From: Rhineura floridana
Taxonomy: Eukaryota > Chordata > Lepidosauria > Squamata > Rhineuridae
DNA length: 64,000 nt
NCBI RefSeq assembly: GCF_030035675.1
Contig: NC_084489.1
Span: 69,717,365-69,781,364 of the forward strand
Direction: 5' to 3'
Within the stretch, counting starts at the first letter, position 1; every line of letters starts with the position of its first letter. Position numbers and translations under genes: made by a program. Below the pieces are notes generated by a model, which was given only the letters and a program-made list of their open reading frames with translations, was not told where the DNA came from and did not search any database. This document shows positions 47,233-58,951 of the stretch, piece after piece.

Positions 47233-47723
47233 CGGTAACACCTCAGTTAATAAAGTAGATGCGTTCCTGGACATGGCTTTTTTAACAGAAACTTTGGTAC
47301 CAGATGTAGGAATAACATAGATAGGCTCCTACACCCACTTATAGACGGTGGGGGCAGTTTCAGCAGGGGTTTTAAAGGGTGCTTACCTGGCACCCACCCA
47401 CTCTCCCTCCTCCCCTTCCTCTCCCTCCCCTCCTTTGAATCATATTGGATCCTTCCTTCTCCAGCCCTGGGAGAAAGCAAGAGATCTATTTAATGCAAAG
47501 CAAAGACACAGGATTGCCAGTTTCACCCTAGCAAAGCAAAGGCACAGCCTTATCAGCTTATTGATGGCAAAGCAACCTACACAGGCCAGTCAGTTTCACC
47601 TTAAAGCAAAGGCACAGGCTTGAAACCTTGTCCATAGCAATGCAAAGCTGCTCAGTTTCACCTTAAAAAAAGCCTTTGTTAAAAGGAGCTTGCATAGAGA
47701 ATTTCTTAACTGAGGTATTACTG
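47233..47723 (+). mobile_element. Tigger-like (Tc1/mariner superfamily) MITE, TA target site
   Basis: Left end CGGTAACACCTCAGTTAATA, right end TTAACTGAGGTATTACTG (inverted), with TA on both outer sides. The body has degenerate repeats (GCAAAGCAAAGGCACAG, CAGTTTCACCTTA). Its start matches the reversed right end of 51444-52269. Confidence 0.75.
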
Positions 47724-48045
47724 TATTTATAACTGTTGTAAAATATGCATGTTCCCCCCACACGCACACTCTGCACGGTCCATGAATGTGACATTATATA
47801 TTTGCACCTCTCTTTTCTTCCTGGGTACTCCCACTTTTATTTTTGCATCAACCCTGTGAGGTAGGTTAGGCTAAGAGTTGGTTTAGTCAAATTTCACATG
47901 CTTAGAGCACTTTGTGTGTGTGTGAGGGAGAGAGAGACAGAGAGTGAACGCCTGCTGGAGCCCAGAGCTGGACATGGAACTCTGCTTGCTTCCCTGGTTA
48001 TCAGGTGTGTCGGGGACCACAGGGCCAATTTTTTTTGCCATATTT

Positions 48046-48170
48046 CAGCCTTTCCCAGCCTTTGGGCCCCCAGATGTTGCTAGACTACAGTTCCCATCAT
48101 TCCTGACCATTGGCCATGCTGGCTGGGGCTGATGGGACTAGTAGTCCAACAGAATCTGGGGAAAAGGCTG
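48046..48170. mobile_element. hAT-type MITE, 125 bp, exact TSD
   Basis: Ends CAGCCTTTCCCAGCC and GGGGAAAAGGCTG. Facing TTGCTAGACTACAGTTCCC / GGGACTAGTAGTCCAACAG. CCATATTT on both sides (48038-48045, 48171-48178). Confidence 0.9.
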
Positions 48171-48760
48171 CCATATTTTTTTTAATTTCATGTAAAGTAC
48201 TCACAACTCTGGGTAGAGTCTGGGAGGAGGAGGTGGAAGGACCCTTCTCCACCCAACCCCGAAGAGCAGCACTTCCAGTAGGTCAACCCCGATGGCATTG
48301 TTATACGTCACCTAGAGTGTCCGTTAACTCGGACAGATAGGCGACTAACAAATAAAATTTTATTTTATTATTATTATATAAATGGCATGTGGGGGAGAAT
48401 CAGAAAAACCAGTGGGCAGAGGCAGCAGGGAAAGGATCTGCAGGGACGCTACCAACAAAAAAGGGACCAGGAAGATTTACACGTTTCCTCCTTGACAACA
48501 CTAGTAAAAGAGAGAGGAGGAAAGAGAATGAAAGCAAGTGCTGGAAAAAGTTGCTATGGAAAAATCTATCTGCCTCATTAACATTTAGTGTGTATGGAAT
48601 GTGCAGAAACTAACTCATTGGGAGTACCTGATGATCAAAATGGAGACAAGCCACTAGCCAGGGAGGAGAAAACAGCAGCTTTTAATTTGCTGGGGCCCAA
48701 TAATCAATCACAGCTCTGACTTCATTCATTGGCTAAAAACCTGAAGGGGGGGGGAATTAA

Positions 48761-49762
48761 CCCAAATAACAGCAACAAGATGTGCTGTGCTGATCTTGTT
48801 TTAGCAGGGAGGAAACAACATTATTAAGACAGTTGATATAGTTCAGATAGTCACTTTAAATATGTTTGATTTACTTTGGAATTTTAATGAAGTTTCCTAA
48901 AGTAAATCATTTTCTTTTGCTTCTGTTTCTATGAATATGTGACATATGTTTCTATGAATATGTGAAATACAGCAACATAATTTACACTAAACCAAAAAAC
49001 TCCAAAAACATTATTGTGGAGTAATTGCACTGACTATTCTGCAGAATAGTTTCCAATGGACAGGAGGAGCATCTCAGTTTGCACAAGATAAAACAGTGGG
49101 AGGTGAAATATATTCTAGCAAAATTCTAGGTGTGCTCTATGTTCTTAATTGACCATGCCCACCTTTCCTTAAGTGGAGTAGTTTAAGCATAGCAGGCTGA
49201 AAACATGCATCTTGGGCAGGCCAACTTTATTTTTTCTAACAGCTAGATTCATTGCTTTAAGTAGCAACATATTGTAATCAGTCTGATTTTACATCAAACT
49301 GAAGTTTCAGATTCAATTGTGAATGTACCCAAAATAGAAATAGAACATAACCCCCAGTTTGAAACACAAAAGGCTGTCTTCACTATCATATGACATTGAC
49401 CAATAAAAAAGCTTTGAAATTAATGAAAATAAAACTGACACAGATTTCTAGGATGAATAGTGAGAGAAATATAATTTTCTAGGTTAGATTCTCTGTAGAA
49501 ATAGTAGTAACACAGGAAAGAAGCAAAATAAGAACAGCAACAAAATACCATATGCTCAGAGGGACATTGCCAAATTCTTTCAAGCTACACAGGAAATGGA
49601 TTGGACTGAGAAAGACCATCCCAAACTGTGTTTGCATTTTTACAAATTTGTAGGACAGTACAAAATCTCAGAAAGGAGGTCAGGTCTCTTGCTCCTCTGG
49701 TGCACTCGCTATAGCTGCCCAATTTCCCTGTTTTTTGATAGAAATATCCATTGGTTATAGGT
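48761..49762. mobile_element. Unclassified dispersed element, copy B
   Basis: Collinear with 13425-14458 (shared CATCTTGGGCAGGCCAACTT, GTGGAGTAGTTTAAGCATAG, TCCAATGGACAGGAGGAGCA) with small indels; copy B lacks about 40 bp near the position of 14190-14240. No inverted left arm found beside it. Confidence 0.7.
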
Positions 49763-49779
49763 AAACTGCAAGGTGTTTT

Positions 49780-49985
49780 TTATTTATTACTAAATTAGTA
49801 AATTTGTTTATATATTGCCCTATCGCAAAATTTCAGGATGTGTACAATAACATAAAAACATTTTAAAACAATATAAAGCAGTTATTAAAATGGCTGGAAG
49901 TCAAAAGCAAGCATGCCTGCCGCATCTCTGCCAAATGGGTTTTCCACAAAGTAAGACCAGTGACAGTAAATGCCCAACTTCTAGT
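49780..49985 (-). repeat. L2-like LINE 3' fragment
   Basis: TTTATTTATTACTAAATTAG, TTTATATATTGCCCTATCGC, A-rich middle, then AAGCAAGCATGCCTGCCGCA. Confidence 0.45.
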
Positions 49986-50069
49986 TGAGGCCAGTTAGGG
50001 CTTTGTAACATGGGGGACAATGAACAGCACTCCTCCAGATGATCTCACTGATCAGGTGGGGATATAAGG

Positions 50070-50620
50070 GGTCAGACTGTCCTAAGGGTATCCTGGATCC
50101 AAGTTGTCTTACCCTAGGGTTAGACTTCCCATCTTCTGGGGATGATGGGAAGCCCAAGGATTCAGAGTGGAAGGGGGAATTGTCCTTGGGGCCATCCCCA
50201 GGACCATCTAACCTACTAGAAGCACTAGAAAAGCCCTTGGAGTCAGTATTCCTCTTGCCCAAGGATATTGCATTGGCCTCTTCTGACTTGGAGGACATCT
50301 CAGAAGTTCCAGAGCAACCAGAGTCTCCCCCACTACATCAGAGCAAACATCAGCTGGAGAAGGCTGGGGATCTTTAAATGAAGGAGCACCTCTCAGTGAA
50401 GGTGGAGTAAGATACTGAGAGGGAGCTGCAGCCCCCATATAAGGCTCAATCTGAGACTAACTGCTGCTGAAGCAACATCTGAGCTCTGCTGTCATGCAGT
50501 GTGCAGCCTGAGCAATGCATGGAGCTGTCCAGGATATCCTTGCCTCTGCTGGAGTCAGCGCTTGCCTCTGCACACTGTACTTTTCGGCTGTCCACCCTGA
50601 AAACTAGCAGGTATCCTAGC
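50070..50620 (+). mobile_element. LTR-element fossil (LTR-like segment plus adjoining sequence)
   Basis: The 50290-50600 part is homologous to the minus strand of 19490-19840, including the promoter-like ATATAAGGCTCAATCTGAG at 50437. Sequence to the left may be internal region of the same element. Family unresolved; broken and old. Confidence 0.45.
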
Positions 50621-51649
50621 AGTGTAGAAATGGTAGATCATGTTCTTTCCTCATTGATAACTGGATACATAACATAAGGGAGCCTTGATTATCCAAAGAT
50701 GAATCCTACGATTCCTACAACATTGTAAGTTGCCTGTTGTCTTGGGATGAGAGTGTTAAATAGAGGATTTATGAATAGGTGCCTGGCTTATGATGGATTT
50801 GAGTAATCAAAACCTTTTCAGAAAAAGCTGGATGCATTTCCTTAAACAACATGGATGAAATGGGGCAACTACCTCATTTTCCTCCATTTTTTCCACTTTA
50901 GTTTTTTACTCCTCTTTTCTGTTCCCTTATTAATCATGTTAACCGCTTTCGTCTTTCAGACAAGTGTGGCTTTCAGTCTGAACTAGGGTTTTGGCTGAGT
51001 ATTTTGAGGGGAAGGAGGCAGGAGTTTTATACTTTACTAAACTGATACTAGATTAAAATACACCACAATTAATTCACAGTTTTGCAAACCCAAAGAGAGA
51101 TATTTATCGCAATGTGTGTGCACGCACGCACGTGCTTGTGGATGCACATTTCTACATTTTGAAACCTCCTTGAGAGTTGCTGTCCTCTAATATGAAGATG
51201 GTAAAGATAGTTTTATTTCACCAAGTTTCAGCAACTTTTAAATTAATATTTCTAATATTTTACACATCTTACATTTATATATCACTGTCTTCAATGTTCT
51301 CACGGAAGTAGAGCAGGTTAATAATCCAAAAAATATAAATGGTGTGAATGACTGTTCCCTATATAGATGATGATGATGATGATCGACAACAGTCTGCAGC
51401 TAATTATAGTTAACTGGGCTGGAGATATGACTGAAAGGCAGTATAGTAATATCTCAGTTAAATATCCTTTGTTAACAACGTTCTTTTAACAAAGTCCTTT
51501 TTGGGTGTGGGGAGGGCACACTCTGACACAGTCAGAATGTGGGTCCTTGTCTCCTGGATTGCGGCAGCTGCAGGCAGCTTTCTCACATGTGACTGGAATG
51601 GCCCTGTTTACTGCAGATGCATCTGCTCAAGTATAGGGGAGGATGGCAG

Positions 51650-51664
51650 AGAGAGAGAGAGAGA

Positions 51665-51695
<31 letters not shown>
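51650..51695. repeat. (GA)n microsatellite
   Basis: Run of GA units with one AAGG interruption, inside the Tigger-like element; source of a spurious Arg/Glu ORF. Confidence 0.9.
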
Positions 51696-52071
51696 CACAG
51701 GATGGTAGTGGCAGCCACCCCATGCCTGCCTGCTCGAGTGTACAAAGGGGAATGCTGTGCCCAAAACTTTAGGTTGCTATAGCAAGATGCTACCTGATAA
51801 AATAAAAAAGGCAAGGCAGACATCCTTGGATGCATTTTGGAAGAAGCCTTCAAGTGGCCTGTATGCAAGGCTGACCTGACCTGGTTGTTTCATTTCAGAC
51901 ATGTGTATTCTAAGTTTTGAATAAAAAGTTCGCTGAAATATGTTGACCTGCTCTTCTTTTTTGTGGTGTAGGAACCTATCCCTATTCTTCCCACGTTATT
52001 CCTACCTTTGGAACCAAAGTTTCTGTGAAGGAAGTAATGTCCAGGAACACAGGCACTTCGTTAACTGAGGT

Positions 52072-52250
52072 CAATCAATGTACTGCCTTCAAGTCGATTC
52101 CGACTTATGGTGACCTTATGAGCAGGGTTTTCATGAGGCTGAGAGGCAGTGACTGACCCAAGGTCACCCAGTGAGCTTCATGGCTAGGTGGGGATTTGAA
52201 CCCTGGTCTCCCAGGTTGTAGTCCAACACCTTAACCATTTAACCACACTG
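52072..52250 (-). mobile_element. Sauria-type SINE (short) inside the Tigger-like TIR
   Basis: The plus strand begins TGCCTTCAAGTCGATTCCGA (reversed BovB-like tail) and ends with the reversed tRNA head (GGGGATTTGAACCCTGGTCT, CCATTTAACCACACTG). Target duplication GTTAACTGAGGT (52060-52071) / GTAAACTGAGGT (52251-52262), 11 of 12, made of the Tigger end. Confidence 0.85.
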
Positions 52251-52714
52251 GTAAACTGAGGTATTGCTGTATAATTAAACAGTTATATGAATTTCATCCC
52301 TGTTACCAGCAGATGGCACTGTAAACATTTCTGTGTCCTCACTCCATGGAAGTGAAACTTTTAGGCTACGTCCTGCTACCTACACAGCCCAACACCTGGC
52401 AACACCTTTTCTTCAGCCAGATATGATTGGATATTGATTTTCCTGGAAGCTTTAAATGTGATGCTGTTTGTAAACAATGTCTGTTTCCTCTTGTACCAAA
52501 TGCGTTGTGCACCCCCCAAAAAAACAACCCCCCAACACACAGCGATATTTCTTAGACCCCTGCATGCTGTTCCCAGCTATATGTTTTTCACCGCTACAGC
52601 TGACAGATCTAGAAATGACCGCCAGCTCTGCTCCTTCCTCACAGCTGGATCACCACCCCCTCTGGCTCCTCACTGCTAGCAGAAGTGAACGATCAGCATG
52701 CCAAATTCTGTATT

Positions 52715-53106
52715 CAGTAGAGTGGAGGGGAAACGTAATTTTCCAGCCTGCGGGCCGCTTTCCCTGATGAGCAGCCTTCTAGGGACCCATGCCGCTGTGG
52801 GGCTGGGCCAGAGGCAAAAGCAGGTAAAGCAATCGATGTGACCCTTACTTTTGTATCATGGGCTGCATTCCAATCATGCAAAAGCCAGAGGTTTCTACAC
52901 CCCCCCCCACATCCCTCCATCCAGGGAAGCAAGCGGCGTGGCTGAAGTTCAAAACCACATTCCAGGCATGCAAGATCCCTTGAGGAGCGCATGGAGCAGG
53001 CCCAGCGCGAAGTGTGACCTGGGTGTGGGGAGACAGACTTGAGGCCCAGCTAGAGAAACCTGCAGGGTCAAATTTAGCCAATGGGCCTGAGGTTCCCCCA
53101 TCTCTG
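52715..53106. mobile_element. Probable non-autonomous hAT element
   Basis: Right end GGCCTGAGGTTCCCCCATCTCTG resembles the CAGGGGTGGGGAACC-type hAT end. Left end near CAGTAGAGTGGAGGGGAAAC is weaker. The body is GC-rich without frame. No convincing target duplication. Confidence 0.5.
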
Positions 53107-54719
53107 ATTTAGATCTTCACTGATCAGGCTGCAGCACCCAGGCTGTTTGGAAGCCCGAGAGGAGTACAAGAGCAGAGGCTGATCATCGAACCTCAGCCTG
53201 CCTTCTTACAACCAGTCCAGGGGCTTCCTCCTTCTGTGTAACCTTGTAGAGCTCCATGGGGACAAAGCTAGAATCAGATGGCTCTGTCATTGACTCTGGC
53301 TCCACCTGCTGTTGGCCTCCTCTCTACTTTCTGCCCTACCAGCCCCAATAGGCACCAGACACCGCAGAGCAGTACTAGACCTTGATATTTCCACAGAAGC
53401 GTCAGGCTGTGGTGGGAGGAGAAAGCCAAGAAAATGTTAGAAAAGATAACGCTGGAATGGAAGATCACGCAGCATCCCTTCAGAATGTCTCCATCTCTGT
53501 CTTCAGCCAAGGGATCATCAATTGTGCATCTGCCCCAGGGACACTATCCAGACTGAAAATCTTGAAATGAGTGGCTTGGCTAGAAACTTCTGGATCCAGA
53601 ATCTCTTGTGTAATGGAGATATGGGATTGAACTACATGCTCTTGCAGAGCTGCTCTGACCCCTATAATTATATACATTTTCATTATGGCCTTTTGAAGAG
53701 GATTATTTTCCTTCCCCGTTACATTTTGAAATAAGGTTGTGAATGTGTCCCCTTCAGCAATAAGTTTACCAGCCTAAAACTGACCTCCACCCCCCCAATA
53801 CACATAACCAGGAAACAATGGGGCCCATGAGTCTGTGCCTGCCATTCCTGTGGTCACGAAAAAAGACGCACCAACAGAAACTGTCTGTACCATTCAACCT
53901 TGGAAGATGCAGGATGAGCACCTTTCGTAGGAGGAGCCTGCATCCCTGCTTTTTCACTGGAATCTCAGCTGATACAAGTGGAACCTGGAACAAAACATTA
54001 CAGCGTGCTTGCAGGCTAGAGCTCAGGGTACCAGCCAGTCAAACCCTTTCCCAAGATGCTTCATTCCATCCCTCCCATTCCCCCCCCCCAAAAAATTGAC
54101 ACTGTGGGCACTGAGCTTCTCTTGTGAGTTGTTGGTGCTGTTTTGGCTAAATAAGGATTGGCACTCTGAATGAATTTGTTATTACTATACACCACCTCAT
54201 CCTGATCTCCCTGGAGATACTCTTTGCTTTAGGGCCCCCTTGATGTTATACACCATGTTCTTCTCAGCTTTTCCACCAGCTGGACACCTTCTGTTGTGTG
54301 TATGTAGCCCCTGCTCCTCTTTTTATTGAGCTTTGATGTGAATTCATGTAACAGAACATGAGCTACCAATCTCTCATCTGTTCCTAAGCCAAACTGTGGC
54401 TTAGTGCAAACGTGGAGATTGTAGCTGCCTTGGTCCTCCCTAATTCTCCTGCATTGCACTAAGCTATGACTGGGCTTAGGTTGTTGCTTGTGGTTTAGCT
54501 TTCTCCATATTAACCATGAATTGTAACCAGTGCAGACTGGTGGCTCCGATGTCAGTCAGACTGTGAATCCACTCCAGGTTTTAGTTAGGACTTTCAAAGA
54601 GTTGGTCAAGATGCTGAACCTAGGTTGGGAACAGATTTCAGTATCATGGACAGCTCCTTGAAAATTTGGATTAAAACTCAGAGTGGATTCAGTGCTCAAC
54701 TAACATCAGAGCCACCAAT

Positions 54720-54800
54720 TGTTGTAAACTGCCCAGAGAGCTCCGGCTATGGGGCGGTATACAAATGCAATAAATAAATAAATAAATAAATAAATAATAT
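54720..54800 (+). repeat. L2-like LINE 3' tail with (AAAT)n
   Basis: AAACTGCCCAGAGAGCTCCG, GCTATGGGGCGGTATACAAA, then a run of AATA units. Confidence 0.7.
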
Positions 54801-54984
54801 CCACTGACTGTAACCAAGATGATGGTCCTATGGTTTATAGCTAGTGGTGCATCTAGGCAAGCTTTAGCATGAGGCCGGCTTCAGATGTCACACAAACATG
54901 GCTTAGCTCAGCACAGCAGAATGATCAGGGAGGAGCAAACTGTCCATGACTTCACCTCCAGGAGCCTTCATGTTTGTTTAAGCC

Positions 54985-55121
54985 AGGTGTGGGGAAGCTT
55001 TGGCTCTCCAGATGTTGATAAATGACAAATTCTGTCAGCCCCAAGCAAGCATGGCTGATGGCCAGGATGATGGGAGTTGTTGTTCAGCAACACCTTGGAG
55101 GGCCAAAGGTTCCCCACCCTG
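54985..55121. mobile_element. hAT-type MITE (CAGGGGTGGGG group)
   Basis: Starts CAGGTGTGGGGAAGCTTTGG and ends AAAGGTTCCCCACCCTG, with facing ACTCCC-like / GGGAGTTGTTGTTCAGCAAC segments. Confidence 0.7.
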
Positions 55122-55141
55122 TGTTAAATCATGGTTTTGCT

Positions 55142-55257
55142 CGGAGCTTGGAAAAGTTATTTTTTTGAACTACAACTCCCATCAGCCACAGCCAGCATGG
55201 CCACTGGATTGGGCTGATGGGAGTTGTAGTTCAAAAAAGTACCTTTTCCAAGCTCTG
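55142..55257. mobile_element. Hairpin hAT MITE (CAGAGCTTGG family), copy 5
   Basis: 116 bp, starts CGGAGCTTGG, ends CCAAGCTCTG. Flanking octamers do not match (GTTTTGCT / CTTTATTG), so a deletion or recombination at one edge is likely. Confidence 0.85.
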
Positions 55258-55451
55258 CTTTATTGTGACGTGCAGACCAGGCCAGTGTTTGCATCTGGAG
55301 AAACTGGTCACATACACCTACTGAATGTCCCCATACCCGAGCAATTCATCATGAAAACTCTGATCATCCTGGTGTGGAATAGGCAGAGAGAAAGTTCATC
55401 ATCATGCTACTTATTTTGCAATGTGTACATTGGATGTACAAGGCTAAGAAA

Positions 55452-55838
55452 ATGGAAATGGACTGCCATCAAGTCGATCCCCACTTATGGTGACCCTACG
55501 AATAGGGATTTCATGGTAAGCGGCATTGAGAGGGGGTGTACCATTGCCTCCCTCTGAGGCTAGTCCTCCCCAGCTGGCTAGGGCCTGCTCAGCTTGCCAC
55601 AGCTGTACAAGCCAGCTCCTTCCTTGTCCGCAACTGCCAGCTGGGGGGCAACTGGACTCCTTGGGACTATGCAGCTTGCCCACAGCTGCACAGGTGGCAG
55701 GGCACGTAACCCCTGAGCCCCTCCCTGTGGGGGTGATCTTTAGCTGGCCCTTTAACTCAGGAGACAGGAGCGGGGATTTGAACTCACAGACTCTGGACTC
55801 CCAGCCAGGCTCTCCTCCTCACTGTGCTATACTAGCTT
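55452..55838 (-). mobile_element. Full Sauria SINE, 387 bp, with 15-bp TSD
   Basis: The plus strand runs from the BovB-like tail (CCATCAAGTCGATCCCCACT, TATGGTGACCCTACGAATAG) through the family body (CCCCAGCTGGCTAGGGCCTG) to the reversed tRNA head (GGGGATTTGAACTCACAGAC, TGTGCTATACTAGC). Target duplication TACAAGGCTAAGAAA / TACAAGACTAAGAAA (55437-55451, 55839-55853), 14 of 15. Young. Confidence 0.92.
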
Positions 55839-56824
55839 TACAAGACTAAGAAATTCTGGCAAATTCTGGCCAATAAACCCCTGTGCTTATACTCACAGTG
55901 AAATATACAAATGTAATCATCACATACAGTGTTTTACAAAAGGGCTCCATGGCCTTGACAGCCATTCTGTTGATAAACAAACCTGGGCAAGTTCCCTGGA
56001 ATGCTCAACTTTTAAGAGGCAGATCATTTCTTTTCCAAACTTCAATTTGTGCAGAACGAAGAAACCAGTACTTCATCCCAATAAGCATGTTCTTTTTTAG
56101 TACCAGAGTTCATGGTGAAGGACTCTTTTCCTGGAAAACCTGTGCAGCTTTGAGCCTCCATTAGTGCTCCAAGAAGTAACCCTAAACACCTTTGCCAAGA
56201 AAAGTGTTTCTCTCAGAGTATGAGGCTGAAAGAATGATGGACATATAGTTTCAACTCAGGCAAAGGCAAGCTAAAAAGATGTAAGAGCAAATAGTAGCCT
56301 CTGTGGACATATGCTGTATTAGTTAGTTATAAACAGTACAACTTTGCCACTTTGCTAATTCAAACATTGTAGGGTTAGATTCACATTGATTGCAACTCTA
56401 AACAAAAAGGGGAGTAAGCCACTTTTGACATAGTGCACAGGATTGTACATGCACAGGACTGTACTGTACTACTAATTTTTCAATGCCAAATTAATTAATT
56501 CACAGTAGGGGTGCTTTCAGACAGCAGTTTAATCCATTTCCCTGATGGTTCCTTACTGCATAATTCCCCCCCCTTTTTTGGTCTTTCACATGATGTAGAG
56601 AGGCAAGTTCCAGAAATCTAACAGAATATAATGGAAGTTTAGCACTTGTTTACATGATAAATGATTCCAGAAATATTCCATTTGCAAGCCCTAAAATCTG
56701 ATAAATCATGGGAGTTTTGTGCTGTCATTTTTACATGATCATGCTACCGTCACTGATGTGACCAGCTGGGGTGTGATATCCCAGCATGCAATTTGCTCCT
56801 GCCCTTTTTTAAAATCCTCACTAA

Positions 56825-57427
56825 AACTGTCATTGAACTTGTCAGGGATTATCAATCAGTTATTAACCAAAATGGAGACAATAGTCAAGAAATCAGAAGA
56901 AGGCTAGGACTGGGGAGGGCAGCTATGAAAGAACTAGAAAAGGTCCTCAAATGCAAAGATGTGTCACTGAACACTAAAGTCAGGATCATTCAGACCATGG
57001 TATTCCCAATCTCTAAGTTGAACAGTGAAAAAAGCAGATGAGAGAAAAATCAGCTCATTTGACATGTGGTGTTGGAGGAGAGCTTTGTGCATACCATGGA
57101 CTGTGAAAAAAACAAATAATTGGGTATTAGAACAAATTAAGCCAGAACTATCACAAGAAGCTAAAATGATGAAACTGAGGTTATCATACTTTGGGCACAT
57201 AATGTGAAGGCATGATTCACTAAAAAAAGACAATAATTCTGGGATAAACAGCAGGGAGTAGAAAAAGAGGAAGGCCAAACAAGAGATAGAGTGATTCCAT
57301 CAAGGAAGCCACAGACCTGAACTTACAAGATCTGAACAGGGTGGTTTGTAACAGATGCTCTTGGAGGTTGCTGATTCATAGGGTCACCATAGGTCTTAAT
57401 TGACTTGAAGGCACACAACAACAAAAC
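56825..57427 (+). mobile_element. BovB/RTE LINE 3' end, 5'-truncated
   Basis: NQNGDNSQEIRRRLGLGRAA, KTNNWVLEQIKPELSQEAKM, LRLSYFGHIM, then frame breaks and stops; ends TTGACTTGAAGGCACACAAC. Confidence 0.85.
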
Positions 57428-57708
57428 AGTGCGCATATATGTAACGGGTGACCAATGGAAACAAGTCGTTCATTGCAGCAGTGTGAAAGACATTTAGCGC
57501 AACATGATGGTATATAGGTCAACAACGCATGATTCCTGGTACTACAGTGTGAAAGGAATGTTACAAATTGGGACAGAAATGCTACTGTTATAATCCATAA
57601 AACAACACAATAAACCCCACATCTGAACGCAGCCTAGGTTTTGTAGTCATAGCCACTAATATGAGTTATCATTCTCTACCAAGGCATTCATTGATTACTT
57701 CCTGACAC

Positions 57709-57830
57709 CAGATGAGGGAAACCTGTGCCCCCGCAATGCTGGTTGGACTCCAGCTTCCATCAGGTCCAGCCAATGTAGCCAGTAGTCAGGGACAACAGGA
57801 GTTCTGAAGCACCACAGGTTCCCCCCCCCC
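57709..57830. mobile_element. hAT-type MITE, diverged
   Basis: GAGGGAAACCTGTGCCC facing CACCACAGGTTCCCCC, with TTGGACTCCAGCTTCC in the left arm. Edges uncertain. Confidence 0.5.
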
Positions 57831-58132
57831 TTAGTGCAAAGAGATGAAGAGAATGATCAACGTTTAGCTAGGAAGAGAATGGTAGCTCATACTAGTGCTT
57901 GTGATTACAGAAACTACATTTTAAGCAAAAGGAGGCTGAAGTGGTTTAAATGGTAACTGTATGTGTGATATAAAGTATGTACTGCTGGTTTTATCAATTG
58001 TTCAGCCCAATCCTATCAATTTTTACTTGAAAGCAGCTTCCATTGAGTTGAATAAAGCTTCAGCGTATTGCAGCTTGACACTTAATTTTTTTTTTCAATA
58101 CAGGGTAAATTTAACTAAATATATATATAAAT

Positions 58133-58384
58133 GATGAAACTGAGGTTATCATACTTTGGACACATCATGAGAAGGCATGATTCACTAGAAAAGACAATCA
58201 TGATGGGAAAAACAGAAGGGAGTAGAAAAAGAGGAAGGCCAAACAAGAGATGGATTGATTCCATAAAGGAAGACGCAGACCTGAACTTACAAGATCTGAG
58301 CAGGGTGGTTTATAACAGATGCTGTTGGAGGTCACTGATTCATAGGGTCACCATAGGTCTTAATTGACTTGAAGGCACATAACA
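58133..58384 (+). mobile_element. BovB/RTE LINE, strongly 5'-truncated, with 12-bp TSD
   Basis: An open frame of 78 residues (LRLSYFGHIMRRHDSLEKTI, GSRKRGRPNKRWIDSIKEDA, CCWRSLIHRV) and the BovB tail GACTTGAAGGCACATAAC. ATATATATAAAT on both sides (58121-58132, 58385-58396). The open frame suggests recent insertion. Confidence 0.88.
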
Positions 58385-58951
58385 ATATATATAAATCCAA
58401 AACATGGTAATCCCACTACCTGATCCATGTCACAGCCAGAGAAGTCCAAATTAGCTTACTTGTGGTAAGACTCTTAAGCACGCAGTTGTATATACACTTA
58501 CCTGGGAATAATCCTTATTAAACTCAGTCCAATTATCTCTGAGTACACCTGCCTAGGTCTGCACTGGAAGAGACTACTGTAGGAGCTGCTTCAAACATGG
58601 CATACTTTCCTTCTCTGTAGGAAATCCATCATGTAGATTATGATGTTAAGAGAATCATGCATTATCTTTACGTGTGGTTTACTGCATTTACATTGTGAAG
58701 CTGTGGTTGCGTCCAGCACATGCATACAGCAAAACACAAGACCTGTAGAATAATCACATATAACAATCTACATGCAGAATTGGCACATTTTTCTCCTTCA
58801 AAGTGAGACGTACATAGCAAACTTATCTTACACAAATCAAATGTATGCGTCGCAAGAAAGAAATGACAGCCTGGGCAAGTTCTGAAACCACATGTAAAAA
58901 TACACCTGATTTTTCCCTCAATCAATTTTGTCAAGGGTGCATGCTGTTAAG

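Larger units (their letters stand above)
51444..52269 (-). mobile_element. Tigger-like element carrying a SINE, TA target site
   Basis: Left end TAGTAATATCTCAGTTAA, right end (split by the SINE) GTAAACTGAGGTATTGCTG; TA at 51442-51443 and 52270-52271. Internal CAAAGTTTCTGTGAAGGAAG and GTCCAGGAACACAGG are the reverse of the left part of 47233-47723, so the two copies are one family in opposite orientation. A GA-rich microsatellite sits inside. Confidence 0.75.

Noticed and set aside
50039-50377. 112-aa ORF with Ser/Pro/Glu-rich composition
   Set aside because: Lies in an LTR-element fossil; not treated as a gene.
51501-51782. 93-aa ORF with a long Arg/Glu run
   Set aside because: The run is a translated (GA)n microsatellite inside a Tigger-like element.
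55000-55557. 185-aa ORF
   Set aside because: A composite of two MITEs and the start of a Sauria SINE; no protein family.
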